A DNA stretch of 64,000 nucleotides from Isoetes taiwanensis (taxonomy: Eukaryota > Streptophyta > Lycopodiopsida > Isoetales > Isoetaceae): the NCBI GenBank assembly GCA_021234155.1, contig JAJEKV010000148.1, positions 1,270,289-1,334,288 of the forward strand, given 5' to 3'. Positions 35,338 through 46,305 of the stretch are shown here, in pieces. Within the stretch, counting starts at the first letter, position 1; each line of letters starts with the position of its first letter. The notes beneath the pieces are model-generated. The model had not been told where the DNA came from, made no database searches, and saw nothing but the letters and a program-made list of their open reading frames with translations. The position numbers and the translations under genes were made by a program.

Positions 35338-36867
35338 ATGGCGCCCAGCAACTTTGAAAGATGGTACAATGCTGCAAGCCACATCCATCAGCTTCCTGTA
35401 GATCAAGCCTTCTCTGTGTTCGACCACTTGTTTGATCTTCATGCAACTCTGACTAGAACAACCTACTACACGGACATTATGTGCCAATATGACCAGCAGG
35501 TCCTGCCTTGGGAAGTTAGACTGCCCCCTAGGGGAGGGAATTAGGTTTCTCTTGAGTCACTCACCCAAGCTTTAAGTCGAGAGTTGGGAGGATCCAAAGG
35601 CAAGAAGCAACTATGGGATAGGACTAGGACCATGCCCGATTACATGACCCGCAGACACAATAGGCATAGGTACCTTTCGTCTCAGACAGCCCTTGCCCTT
35701 TTCATGCACTATAAGTCAATCAACAAAGTAGGGGAACCCTCTGTTCAGCCCTTAGACTTAGCGCCACTTGATACCCGTAGGGCCCAGGATCAAATCCTGA
35801 ATATAGAGTCCTCCGCCTACGAATACCATGGCACGACGCCAGGGGCACCATCTCTGCAGATCCATGAAGACTACGAGCAGCTAGGGGAGCAAAACACAGA
35901 ATGGGAGAGCAGGGAGGCAACAAGGATGCAGAGGTACATGTCGAGGCACGACGACGACATGAGAAGAGCTACCGAGCCACCGGTCGGCATCACAGCTCTG
36001 TCACCAATAGTCATCGACGAGGAGGAGTACATTTTTGCAAACGACATCCTCAACTTGTCCTATTGCCAGGAACAGGGTCTTCGAATTGACGAGCTCTTAG
36101 GCATGATAGCACATGCGAAGAGCGCAGACTTCATCGACTACTCATACCAGGAGATTCCAAGGGAGCTGGCGGAGAGACACTCTTATGCGGGGGAGACAAT
36201 GTCGGATATAGCAGCCTATCAGCAGATAAGGGAGATCTATCGACAGCAGGAACCTATCATCTCAGAGGAGGAGTTCCAGCAGATACAGAGCACACTCTAC
36301 AAACCAGGGAGGGGCCCAAGCTCAAGCCGACCAGTTCGAGCCAGGAGCATGAGGGAAGGGTCCAGCAGCATCAACTTGGACAACGCAACCAGCATGTGGA
36401 GAGATCATGAAGATCTTATGGCAGTGGATGCCTACGGCGAAGCAACTCAAAGGAAGGGCACTGGATCGCGAGGCACAGGGAAGGGCACGGCACTTCGCTA
36501 CTATCTTCCAGCCCTCAGCCAAGGGCAAATGATAGTCTTCCACAAGGAGTTCAGCCCAAGGGGGGAAGAATCCGTGGCACTTCTCATAGCACTCTCGGGC
36601 TTCGGGCAGCATTCGAAGATATACGCCCATGCCGACCACATTATCCTTTTCAACAGGGCCGTCGCGCTCCATTGCCTCGACTTTGCGAGAGGGCACCTTA
36701 GGGATGCAACACTTTCAGTGGTAGCAGCAACAGCACCAGAACTTCCGGAACCGGAGATGGCCCGAGCACTTGAAGGAAGATCGACAAGGAACATCTTGCG
36801 CAACCTCGGCAAAGGCCTCCGATTCAGGGATGTCAAGAACTTCTTCAGGCTTTCGGGAGGCCATTGA
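35338..36867 (+). pseudogene. Second accessory ORF, unknown 509-codon protein with one internal TAG
   Basis: One frame runs from ATG 35338 to TGA 36867, broken only by TAG at 35542-35544 (after RLPPRGGN). The N-terminus reads MAPSNFERWYNAASHIHQLP; the middle is rich in Glu, Gln and Arg (EEEYIFANDILNLSYCQEQG, EEEFQQIQSTLY). A Ser/Arg-rich linker with GSRGTGKGTALRYYLP precedes a more hydrophobic C-terminal part (ESVALLIALSGFGQHSK, HIILFNRAVALHCLDFARG), ending in a basic GKGLRFRDVKNFFRLSG. I recognise no family. No signal peptide or membrane segment is apparent. Long extra ORFs upstream of gag are known in Tat/Ogre-type elements, but I see no likeness I can name. It may be a structural or movement/assembly protein; that is speculation. 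Confidence 0.7.
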
Positions 36868-37188
36868 ATAGTTGTAAAATTTTCTTAAGTTTTGTGCTAA
36901 ATGTTTTCTTGTACCCATTGTGCTAAGACATATCTACTCTATCATGTAATCCTTATGTATTAATGGCTATTAACTGTTTTGTAAATGTAAGGCTTTGTAT
37001 GATTTCCTTTATAACTAAAGATAATTCAATTGCAAGTAAGATTGATCAACATCTAACCCAAATAACATGCATTGATGATCAATCCTTGCAGCAAGGAACT
37101 CAAGTGCAGGATCTCAAGACCAGCACCGAGAACGCAATGGGTACCAAGGAATTTGTTTGGCAGAGAACAAGAAGACTTTGAGCAGGAT
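36868..37188 (+). other. Spacer before gag
   Basis: AT-rich, with a TTGTAAAATTTTC string just after the ORF stop and a possible splice acceptor CCTTGCAG near 37083-37090. The gag frame is open from about 37057, and the first ATG in frame is at 37189. Confidence 0.4.
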
Positions 37189-38288
37189 ATGTCACCAGAG
37201 GCAGTCAACACAAGGTTGGTGCAGATGAGGAACTAGATGCAACACCTCATCAACTGGGCGACACCTCTGATGAACGCACAGGAAGATGGTCCTCCACCTC
37301 CACCTTGTGTTCCGGGAGGTGACAAAGGCCCTCAGCGGGAAGGGGAGGGCAACCAGGGGAACGTCAGGGATAGGAGAAGGAAGAGAAGAACCAGGAGCCC
37401 ATCATCATCTAGCTCCAGCTCATCAGACAGTTCTTCCAGTGAGGACAGCTCTAGCTCCGACAGTCAGTCCGACACATCTAGAGCAAGGAAAAGGGCAAGA
37501 AAGACGGATGACTATCAGAAAAAGGTGGATAGTGCTATGAGCAACGTATGGAAGACAAGGAAGCTGGGCCAGTTCTCGGGGAAAGACAGATCAGGCATGG
37601 AGGCTGAAGCATGGCTTGATGAAATGGAAGAATTTGGCAACTCCTACGGTATGAAAGACAAGGATATAGGGAAAGTTGCTACAGCTAACCTTATTGGACC
37701 GGCAAGGATCTGGTGGAAGGGATATGCTAAGTCCAACAAGCTGAAGAGGAACAATTGCAGGTTTAAGACCTTCAGCAAGGCTTTCCACAAGCACTATGTG
37801 CCAAGGTCTCATACTAGTAGACAGATCCAGCAGTTTTACAGGTTGAATCAGGGTAGCTTATCAGTGGATAAGTATACCGAAGAATTCATGAGGCTTAGGC
37901 TCCATGTTCCTGGAGTCTCAGAAAGGCAAGCAGTGAGGGGTTGAACAACAATATCAAGAGGCTTGTTAGAGCAATCAACCCAAGGTCAGTTGCAGAGGCC
38001 GAAGATAAAGCTATAAGTTTGGAGGAGGCACCAGCAACTCCAGCAGAGAAGCAGTCAACCTTCAGGGGTAAGAGTTCAGGGCAGTATCAGGGGCAATATC
38101 AGGGTAAGCAATCAGCAGCCACACCATCAGGAGGCCAGCAGCAAGGTAAGAGTCAGAACAAAGCTTTTGGGGACCGTAAGCCACAGAATGCATCAGGGGG
38201 CAGTGCTCTTAAGCGTCTCCTAGATAGTCTGCCGAAGGAAAAGAGACAAGAATGCATTGAGAAAAAGTTATGTTTCAGGTGCTTCTAG
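37189..38288 (+). pseudogene. Ty3/gypsy-like gag with CCHC zinc knuckle, disrupted
   Basis: The frame from ATG 37189 meets TAG at 37234-37236 and then runs on from the adjacent ATG. A Ser-rich low-complexity stretch (about 37400-37470) precedes the retrotransposon gag domain: KLGQFSGKD, WLDEMEEFGNSYGM, ARIWWKGYA, FHKHYVPRSHTSRQIQQFY, LSVDKYTEEFMRL. A frameshift at about 37925-37940 moves reading to the frame of LNNNIKRLVRAINPRS, then a Gln-rich stretch, then the knuckle CFRCF-stop-PGHRTHDC. The TAG at 38286-38288 replaces the residue, usually Gln, that precedes PGH in such knuckles. Gag binds and packages element RNA; this copy cannot make it in one piece unless the stops are recoded. Confidence 0.88.
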
Positions 38289-38990
38289 CCAGGACACCGA
38301 ACGCATGATTGCCCATTCGTCATGCAGGCAGCCTTGGCAGAACTTGTGGACTGGGATTCCCCAACAGAAGCGGACGAGGACGACGACCAGTAGGAGGCCC
38401 AAGACTTCATAGATGGTGAGTGCCACATATGTGCAAACATTGAGACAGGTGATATTGAGAATCAGTCGACTGTCATCGCGGCTGATGGGATCATAGATAG
38501 TAATCCATATGTAGTCCTCATAGATACAGGTAGCTCTCACAATTTTGCATCTCCTAGGCTGGCTGCTCTAATGAAGAACAAGGTATTGAAGTCTAAGCCA
38601 AGGCCAGTAGCTATGGCAAACGGCGCCATTCGGCACACTAAGGGGAGGAGGATCATCTTTGACATAGACCTTAGTGGGGCTAAGTGGCCGATGGGGGCGG
38701 AAGTCATGGATATCGGAAGATATGATCTTATAGTGGGGATGGAATTCTTGAAGCCAGCCAAAGCCATGATTGATTGCGACCGGAACGAAGTCACCATGAT
38801 GGCACCAGACGGCAGCAAATTGATAGTGAAAGGTAAGAAGCTAGATTCTCCCATGCAGTGTATCTCTTTGAAGCAGCTAAGGAAGAGTATAGAAAGGAAT
38901 AAGGTGGACTACTTGCCACAAAGGCCTCAACCAATCGGGCATGCTCAATATATCAAGGCATCCAATGTCTGTATGGTTAGTTGTTTTAGG
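38289..38990 (+). pseudogene. Aspartic protease region of the retrotransposon, 3'-truncated
   Basis: In the same frame as the end of gag, with one further TAG at 38391-38393. VLIDTGSSHNFAS carries the catalytic DTG of retroviral-type aspartic proteases, and GRYDLIVGMEFLKPAKAMIDC matches the conserved second half (DLILGMdWL-type). After LDSPMQCISLKQLRK the similarity fades, and by about 38990 the sequence becomes AT-rich and unrelated. No reverse transcriptase, RNase H, integrase or 3' LTR follows, so the element is truncated here or was interrupted by deletion. Confidence 0.88.
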
Positions 38991-40250
38991 TTCTTTTTGC
39001 TTTTCTTTCATCAATGAAGTTTTGTCAATCCTGTCAAAGCTTGTATTGGTTGTATTCATATATTTATAGGAAATAGCGAGTTCCCTAAGTGTTTTTTCTC
39101 ATATAATTATAAGCTCTGGTCCTACTGCTGCAAAGGTTGAAACTGTGACAGAATTGATGTTTCTCATATGTTTTCAATTCGTTCAAGGTTGTACGGTTTA
39201 CAGACAAAAAGTCACATAAGATATTTTTGGAGCCTGAGGAGCGTAGTGTGCCGAAACTTTATGTACAAGTGATCTAGCTTTAACTTCTATGTAAATTCAT
39301 GGTACTAATTTTATTGCAGCTGATGGTTGCTTTAGAGCCAGTAGAACATTTGGAAGCGGTTATGGAGACTTTAAAGAAGTTGGAGAGTATGTTGGGCCTA
39401 GAATTCTAATTTATACTAAAAAGGAGATTATGGAGAACTTATCAATTTCAGGACATTGAAATTGATAGCTTAGTATTTCTATTAATAGATTAGTTATCTG
39501 TTTTTGATCCATGAAGGGAAATTGTGAAAAATGATGGAGAAAAGCTAATTTTTAAAACCATTATTCTAAAGTAATATATATTATGCATCAGAAATGTGAT
39601 TTTTTACATGTAATTCTAAATATTATACAAATTATTAGCTTGGTCTTGCTTAGTTATTTCAATGGAATCTAACAATTTTGCAATGTTTTTGCATGGGTTC
39701 TGATGGATTGAAGATTTTAGTTTATATTTGGGTGGGTCTTTTATTTGCAAGATTTCTCTATTGAGAGTAAGACCACTTGCTTGTTTTCTAGCCTTTGTAG
39801 TACATAAGGTTAAGTATTGTGCCTTTTCATGTTGTGAGTTTGCTAAAATTCATAAAATAGTTGAGTATTAACTAAAATTTATGTCATGTAATTCATATAT
39901 TTTTCGGTCAATGAAGTCACAAATCACCATAAAGGATCCCATTTTTGTGAAGCAAAACATAAAAAGTAAATTGGTCGCAATGTAACAAACATATATTGTC
40001 TAATTCTCATATATGATACATGTTTCCATACGTGTTTTACAACAATTGCATGTTTCATGTATCGGAGTCACATTTTGTTGACCTTTTGTAATGTTATGTT
40101 GTGGTCTATATAGTGCCCCTAAGCACGTATTACAATGATAAAAAGTCACATAACATCGATTCTTGTCACTTGCATAGTCATCACAATGATGCAAAGATGT
40201 CGACACATCAATAGGTCTTCTTCCACCGGGCAACCCATTGATGCGTTAGC
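38991..40250. other. No gene recognised
   Basis: AT-rich sequence right of the truncated retrotransposon. No reverse transcriptase or integrase motif is readable in any frame, and no coding motif is seen. Confidence 0.5.
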
Positions 40251-40259
40251 ATCTTGTTT

Positions 40260-40430
40260 TTATTAGCAGGGTTGCCTAACTCAAGATGCACAATTTCGTG
40301 CGATTCTAGCCTATCCACATGTGCGCCACATGGATAGGACGTGCCCGCCACGTCATACCTTTTTCCTTTCGTTTTTGTTTTCCCCTCTGTCGGCCTTGGC
40401 TTCGTCTCCCATCTCCTTCCCTCTTCAAGT
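40260..40430 (+). repeat. Dispersed repeat copy 1
   Basis: Shares with 52980-53210, in order: AGGGTTGCCTAAC or AGGCTGCCTAAC, GCACGATTTC-like, AATTCTAGC-like, the CACATG/CACGTG strings, GTCATACCTTTTTC and TGGCTTCGTCTCCCATCTCC. Same orientation in both places, so a dispersed mobile element end is likely. Confidence 0.65.
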
Positions 40431-40576
40431 TGATCTGATGAAGTTCAAGTTCGTTGGAAGCTTAATGATGAGTGACACAGGATGATTTCACAGATTTCAC
40501 AGGGTTTTACAGAAGCGGAATTCTGTGGGATGCTAGTTGCAGGCGTCAGTGACTGGTAAGTTTCACACCTCTTCAG

Positions 40577-41160
40577 GAGCATGAATCTGCTGAATTCATG
40601 AAGAAAATAGTTGAGGGTACTTCTCAATCTGACCGTATTCCACTACTTCTCTGCAGTGATCCTTTTATGAGGGAGTTGATAAAGATAATGTGCCCTTGCA
40701 AAAATGAGGAGATTTTTTGAGCAATCAGAAGCTTGATGCATTGTTATACCATGCCACGTTTCCCATTTCTAGTATGACAAGTTGAAATCTAATTGTCCAG
40801 TACCTTTTTCTTAGCATCGCAGACTCTGTAGCAGAAGAGCTCAAGGCTACTAATTTGCAGCCTCTTGAAGCTCGTAGCAAACCAAAAATTGGAATTCTAG
40901 CCACCGAAGTAACCCTAACAATAGGGGATTTTATCAGAAGGAGCTTGTGAAATAGGTATGTTATGTTCATCTAGAATTTGCATGCTTTAAACTGTTTATT
41001 GCTTTTCTTTATGTGGATTGGAGAATGCAGTTTCTAATCTGTTGTGATGAATGTGGAGATGGTTATCTATAAAACAGAGCTTTAAGGTGGTGCTTCCAAA
41101 TGAAGCGACGAAAGAACGCATTGTTCTTCCTGGCATTGTGGCAAATAAATAACATAGGGA
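40577..41160 (+). pseudogene. Aspartate/glutamate racemase-family pseudogene
   Basis: Exon-like pieces read in order: SAEFMKKIVEGTSQSDRIPLL, then CIVIPCHVSHF with a TAG where Trp is expected before YDKLKSNCPVPF, then a frameshift into SIADSVAEELKATNLQPLEA and SKPKIGILATEVTLT, another frameshift into GFYQKELVK, and after an intron-like gap FKVVLPNEATKERIVLPGIVA. This order and the IPCH and GILAT-TLT motifs are those of plant Asp/Glu racemase-superfamily enzymes. The catalytic-Cys motif (PCH) survives, but stops and shifts rule out a product. Intron remnants indicate a duplicated gene rather than a retrocopy. Confidence 0.8.
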
Positions 41161-41433
41161 TTTCCTATAGGAGTAACATCTATATATAGCAGATAATTGA
41201 GGACTGCTAGACGACCATCCATGATATTTATAGCATCATCTACCATAGAAGAACGAATGGATTTAAGCAGAGGTAAGTGGGAACATTGCTTTCTTTCAGG
41301 CTTTAAGTTTTTGAGGTTTCTTTTAGTGAGTGATTTTGTGGCATTGTATTCCTTCATGCTTTTTTGTTGCAGGAAGTAATAGTTACTTTTAGTTCTATCC
41401 TACATTTTTCACTGATGACAAATTTGTGTTCAG

Positions 41434-41998
41434 GCCTAAGAACCCACATCATCGACAAAGAAGAAGTGCTCGGCAAGATCGATCGTAACACCACGGCGTT
41501 GTGCACCCACCACGAGGACGTCTGACATTACAATGGGATGGCCATGATCAAAATGTTCTCCAGCGACCGTGTCCACGAGATATGAGTACACACCAACGCA
41601 ATAGCAGAAGACGAGATGAGCAGCTAGACCGAGGACCCAGCATTCCACCAGATACCTTATGTCGCCAACATGGACATAACAGGAGAAATAGTCAACAGAA
41701 CAACAGGAACAGTCACATACATAGAGACCACGAGCAAACAGGAAACGTGAAAGGCATCACGGTCCACATCGACAACTCCCTCCACCACATGCACGTCAAG
41801 CGAACGCTGGTCGAGTACAGGCACCAAGGGCCCAAGACCATCTTCAAGAGAACATTCCCACTCATGTTGGCACACGCCATGACAGGGCACAAGAGCCAGA
41901 GCTGCACAATAGAAGGCAACGCAATCATGGTGGTGAGGAGAGTGTTCACGCCTGGGCTACTGTACGTCAGGGTTGCCCTTAAGGCCAAATTTGTCTAA
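41434..41998 (+). pseudogene. Pif1/Helitron-type helicase C-terminal relic
   Basis: The first part reads HIIDKEEVLGKIDRNTTALC then THHEDV-stop-HYNGMAM, and MDITGEIVNRTTGTVTYIET. After a frameshift it continues GITVHIDNSLHHMHVKRTLV and ends FPLMLAHAMTGHKSQS, VVRRVFTPGLLYV. The AxTGHKSQ and F-PGLxYV motifs are helicase motifs V-VI of Pif1-like helicases, as in Helitron RepHel proteins and their plant relatives. The 5' helicase motifs, Walker A/B, and any Rep domain are absent. Its start follows a cag acceptor-like site. Confidence 0.8.
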
Positions 41999-43109
41999 GC
42001 ATAATTTAGAAGGTCGGGCGAATAATAGAGTTGCAAGATTAGTTATGCTGGCGAATGTTTTCTAGACATGAATTTTTTTTTATAGAAATCTAGACGAATC
42101 GTGGCCAATATTATTTTGCCAAGATTTAAGTGTCTTTATTTTCCAAGTACAATTTCTATGGTGAGATTTTATTCACCAGCATCCATATTTAATCAAGGAC
42201 ACAAATACATTATAACTATAGTTGCATGATTCAATACCACAAATTAACATTTGCAAATGAGAACGTGGCTTATCCTTGTAGATAAAACAAATCTATTAAA
42301 AGGAAGGTCTGTAAAAAAATGCTCTCCAGTGCATCCTTAGAAATATTTGAAACACAATAGCTACAAAAGTAACTCTTAAAATTATCACATGTACCTGGAT
42401 GGATATGGAGACTAGATTAGGTTATGAAGAAAGTCCAGAATATTAGACGATTCCTAAAGAAATCTTCGAGAAGGAGGGTAGAGGATAAGGCGAATCTATA
42501 GTTATGAAGCTTAGTGGATGTGGCGAATTTTCAAGTGGAGTGAGATTTGTTTATAGAAAAGTTGGCTAATTTTATTTTTTTCATCTATAACGGACCCTAC
42601 TAAACCATAGCATCAAAATTTCTCGATACCCTTAAAAAATAGCCTTTTGACGAACTTTCGTCCTTAAGGGCTACCCTGCTGTACGTGATGCTGTCGCGAA
42701 TAAAGCACAGGAAACAACTGTCGTGTCGCCAATCACGACGGCAGACTCCCAGCCCAACAAAACGCTACTAATATAGCTACTTCAAAACCTGTGGTAATCC
42801 CCACAGGAATTCGAGACCCATTTCGAGATGCCCAATGTAAGATTCATATATTAATACATATTCTCTTAGCATGCCACAGAAATTCTCATTACTACAATTA
42901 AATTCCAACCCAAATCCATCTACCTAGTCTTCTTCCCAACCCTGCAGTTCTGCTATTTTATTTTTTTGTCTAATAATGAAATTTAAATTGCTGCAACTAC
43001 ATGCTCATTATGTAGCCAAAGTGTGTAGCTTGCATTCCCAACTGATAAATGCTGGGATATTTTCTTTATATGCCATCGAACAGATTCTAACATTGTACCT
43101 AACCCTCCA
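41999..43109. other. No gene; contains one copy of a dispersed element
   Basis: AT-rich. At about 42935-43075 a segment (GTCTAATAATGAAATTTA, ATTGCTGCAACTACATGCTC, ATTATGTAGCC) matches the reverse complement of 54340-54450. Confidence 0.5.
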
Positions 43110-44215
43110 ACAAAAACCCCTCTACAAATGATTTTCAATCTGCAACATCGTCCACCAAGAATGCTATGGGATTAGGGTCAGTGCAGTTCTCAAACATGTC
43201 CATGAGTTTAGAGAGGTTTGCCATGTTCTCTCTTTTAAGCTTAGTAGAGAAGGTTCTAAAAAATGCATCTATATCATCATGTGTGTGGTCTACCATCATA
43301 AATCCCACTTTCACAATCTTGAAGACCCCTATTGCTATTAACTATGACATTGCTCCAAACATCCATCTGTTCTTGTTTTCTTTTCAACAATTATGAAGCT
43401 AAACACGGAGTTTTTATGACAGGTGTTTTCTATATATTGGAAACTCATCCCATGTTCTCTTTGTGTCTTTTGATACTTTTTCAGGTTAGCTCTCTTATTT
43501 GCCTTTGCTGATCATCCATTAAAGCATCAAAAATAGGGGCTGAGGTCTCCTCCCCTCTATAGTGCCTCTTTCAAGTGTTCTCAAGCACTTGAAAATGGAG
43601 CTCACATGGAAGTTAAAACCCCATGAGTTAAAACCCCTGCCAAGCTTACTTTCATTTGAAAAGCATATTGACAACACTTGGGTAGAGGATCTAACTTTGG
43701 CAAGAAAGTCTTGTGCTGGTCCATTTTATCATGACTTAATAGCTGTTGATGCAAGTGTATCATTCAGTTGAATATAAGTGTTGCACTTAGAGAAAGGCAT
43801 TTGTTGAAGAACAACCACATAAAAAAAGTGACTTTTCCATAACCTGCGAAAAGTTGATTGAGAAAGAGCTCGTCCTCCTGTGGCTTCTAGAATTGCATTT
43901 ACTTCTTTAAGACACTCCTTCTGGACGTAGTGATGTGGCAATATTCTCTGGACTATTCAAACACCATGCTCATTCACTTTGGACTTATGAGGCATAGATT
44001 GAGGCTCTCGAGGCGTTTGCTCTGGTTTTGCAAAGTGCAAGTATCCCATGAGAGAACACTTTAGCTCCTCCCCTCACCTTTTCCCAGTATTTATAGAAAG
44101 ATGCCTTGGGCATGCCAAGGATCAATGCTCTCATACATACCTTTAGGCCCTTCAACTGATATGGCAGTATCCCTGACACATCATCATAATAGGAATTTCC
44201 AAACAAGAAGTAGAT
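43110..44215 (-). pseudogene. Transposase-like relic (LxNC..ENKN / DHTHDDID family)
   Basis: On the minus strand, from 44206 downwards, a frame reads MFGNSYYDDVSGILPYQLKG; then RALSQSTFRRLWKSHFFYVV with FSKCNTYIQLNDTL; then DQHKTFLPKLDPLP and MKVSLAGVLTHG; then LHNC-stop-KENKNRWMFGAM, and FKIVKVGFMMVDHTHDDIDA followed by FFRTFSTKLKRENM. This succession (W-x-F...KC, internal -NC-ENKN-, VGHTHxDID) is one I associate with a widespread eukaryotic transposase-like family annotated under uncharacterised DUF names. It has many stops and frameshifts. Confidence 0.6.
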
Positions 44216-45555
44216 GAAATTATTTCTCTCTTTCTGGAGTTGCCCATTGTATTGCGGCCTTATCTCAACTAGGTCTTCACACTGTATTGTGTAGTGTAAT
44301 CGAGATTACAATAGTTCCGTCCCCTAACATCTTCCATGTTTTCTTTGGTTGTTATCCTTCTATTTTCCTAGACATTTAGTCTTAGAGGCTATAATATAGG
44401 GGACAATTCTTCCTTCAAACATAAGCTTAATGAGAAGCAGTTAACGCTATCAAGCAGGTTACTCTCTGAATTATTTAGTTACCTAGAAATAAAATTTATT
44501 TGGATGGTTCTAGTGTGAGTATTTCCTAGATGAAAATTGCCTTCTAAATTGAGTTAACCAAAACTTCCATAGCTCGTAAATTAAAAAAAAGGAAGGATAT
44601 CGGAGCAATTAAAATGCAATTGTATCTTTCAATGCTGCCAAATGGGCATTAGTCATGGTTATTCCTTGTACTGTAATCTATACCTAGAAGTGGAATGCCA
44701 ATTTGATGAACCCTAAAAATGTTGAATTACTGAGTAATCATTGCAATATTAGTGGTCATACACTCATGAAAGATGCAATGTCAATAAAAGAATTAGAATT
44801 TATAGAATCATCCAACATATACAACGCACAGTAGATAACATGATTGTCCCTCTTGCTTAGACTGCTGCGTTATGACACCAAATCCAAAAAAGCAAGGATT
44901 AATTATGTTTGACAACAAGGTCTTTTGGTTTCTTGAAAACCAATCATCTTATTTCGTATGTTTGCATCAATCTAGCCTCTCTCTACAGTTGTTTGGTATG
45001 TTCATTAGGTGATAAATAATGGTTGAATGACTAATTCATGTTATTTAGTCTAAGTTAAATGTGTACACCCGTTCTATGGTAGTTTCATATGTAAATTCCA
45101 TTCTTAGTAAAACTTAGATTGTGCAATATTTGAACAAGTTACTTTCAATAATGCCATGAAGATGTAGCTAACAATGAGTTTATTGACTTCCCAACCTCTA
45201 GTTCACATTAGAGCGACATCTAAAGCCCATTGATAATTAGCTTTCAATGTTTCTATAGTCCTTGTGTTTAGAATGATGTAACACACGATAAGAGATTAGG
45301 AAGTGCATTTGGAGAATCTAGCACTAATATGATCTAAGCTTCACAAGCCTATGCAGTATGATGAACGTCGTCGCGGCAGACATGTGCCATAGGAATTGAG
45401 ATCTAATAGAAACAAAGATCCTTTCCAAGCAAGTGGACGAACGCACTAGAGCAACATGCAAGCAAGTGCAAGGTGGCTAGGTATTAGTAGAAGTCAAGAG
45501 GTCACACCAAACTGCCGCCATTTGAAATTAAAAACTGGCTTGTAGCCCCATTTTT
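44216..45555. other. No gene recognised
   Basis: AT-rich sequence with no ORF or motif that I can support. The right end borders the repeated upstream region of the cytochrome b561 gene. Confidence 0.5.
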
Positions 45556-46305
45556 ACATTTAACAAAAACACAATGCGACCGACAAAAGACAAGGGCCTG
45601 TTGTGCACACGCCTCTCATACATCAACACCATCCAGCAAAGCGAGTAAGATCGCAACCGTCGGTTGGCTATGAAATACCATGTTCAACAGGAGGAGCTAA
45701 CACTGCGGGCTGGGACACAGATTTGGGCGATGGCATACTATTTTTCAAAAGCTCTGCTACAAATAATTTAGTCATAATTTCAAATAATTTAGTCATAAAT
45801 TATTTGTGAACTGCAATGGTCAACGGGTAAGATGTGGTGTGAACCTAACCAACCCTACATTTAACAAAAACACAATGCGACCGACAAAAGATAAGATAAG
45901 ATGAATTTTTGCGTCCACGGAACCAACAGTCCTGCTGTGCACACGCCTCTCACACATCAACACCGTCCAGCTAAGCGAGTTAGATCGCAACCGTCGGTTG
46001 GCAATGAAATACCTGGCCTGTTCAGCGGGTGGAGTGGAGCTGACACTGCGGGCTGTGACACAGATTTGGGCTCTGCTACAAGGTCAACGGGAACATGTGG
46101 TGTGAAACTAACCTACAAAAACACAATGCGACGGTTCAAAAGATAGGGGCCTGGTGTGCACACGCCTCTCACAGATCAACACCGTCCAGCAAAGCCAGTA
46201 AAATCGCAACCGTCGGTTGGCCATGAAATACCCTGTCGAGCAGGAGGAGCTAAGACTGGGCAGATTTGGGCGATGGCATACTCTGATTTTCCAAGGCTCT
46301 GCTTT
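45556..46305 (+). repeat. Triplicated upstream/start region of the cytochrome b561 gene
   Basis: Three tandem copies begin near 45556, 45857 and 46113. Each carries AACAAAAACACAATGCGAC, GTGCACACGCCTCTCA, ATCAACACC, CGCAACCGTCGGTTGG and GAAATACC. Copies 1 and 3 continue through GATTTGGGCGATGGCATACT, where copy 3 supplies the real start codon at 46273. In copy 1 the same ATG leads to 13 codons and a stop. Copy 2 lacks the ATG segment. The repeated AACCGTCGGTT is a near-palindrome of the MYB-site type (AACCG/CGGTT). Confidence 0.9.
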
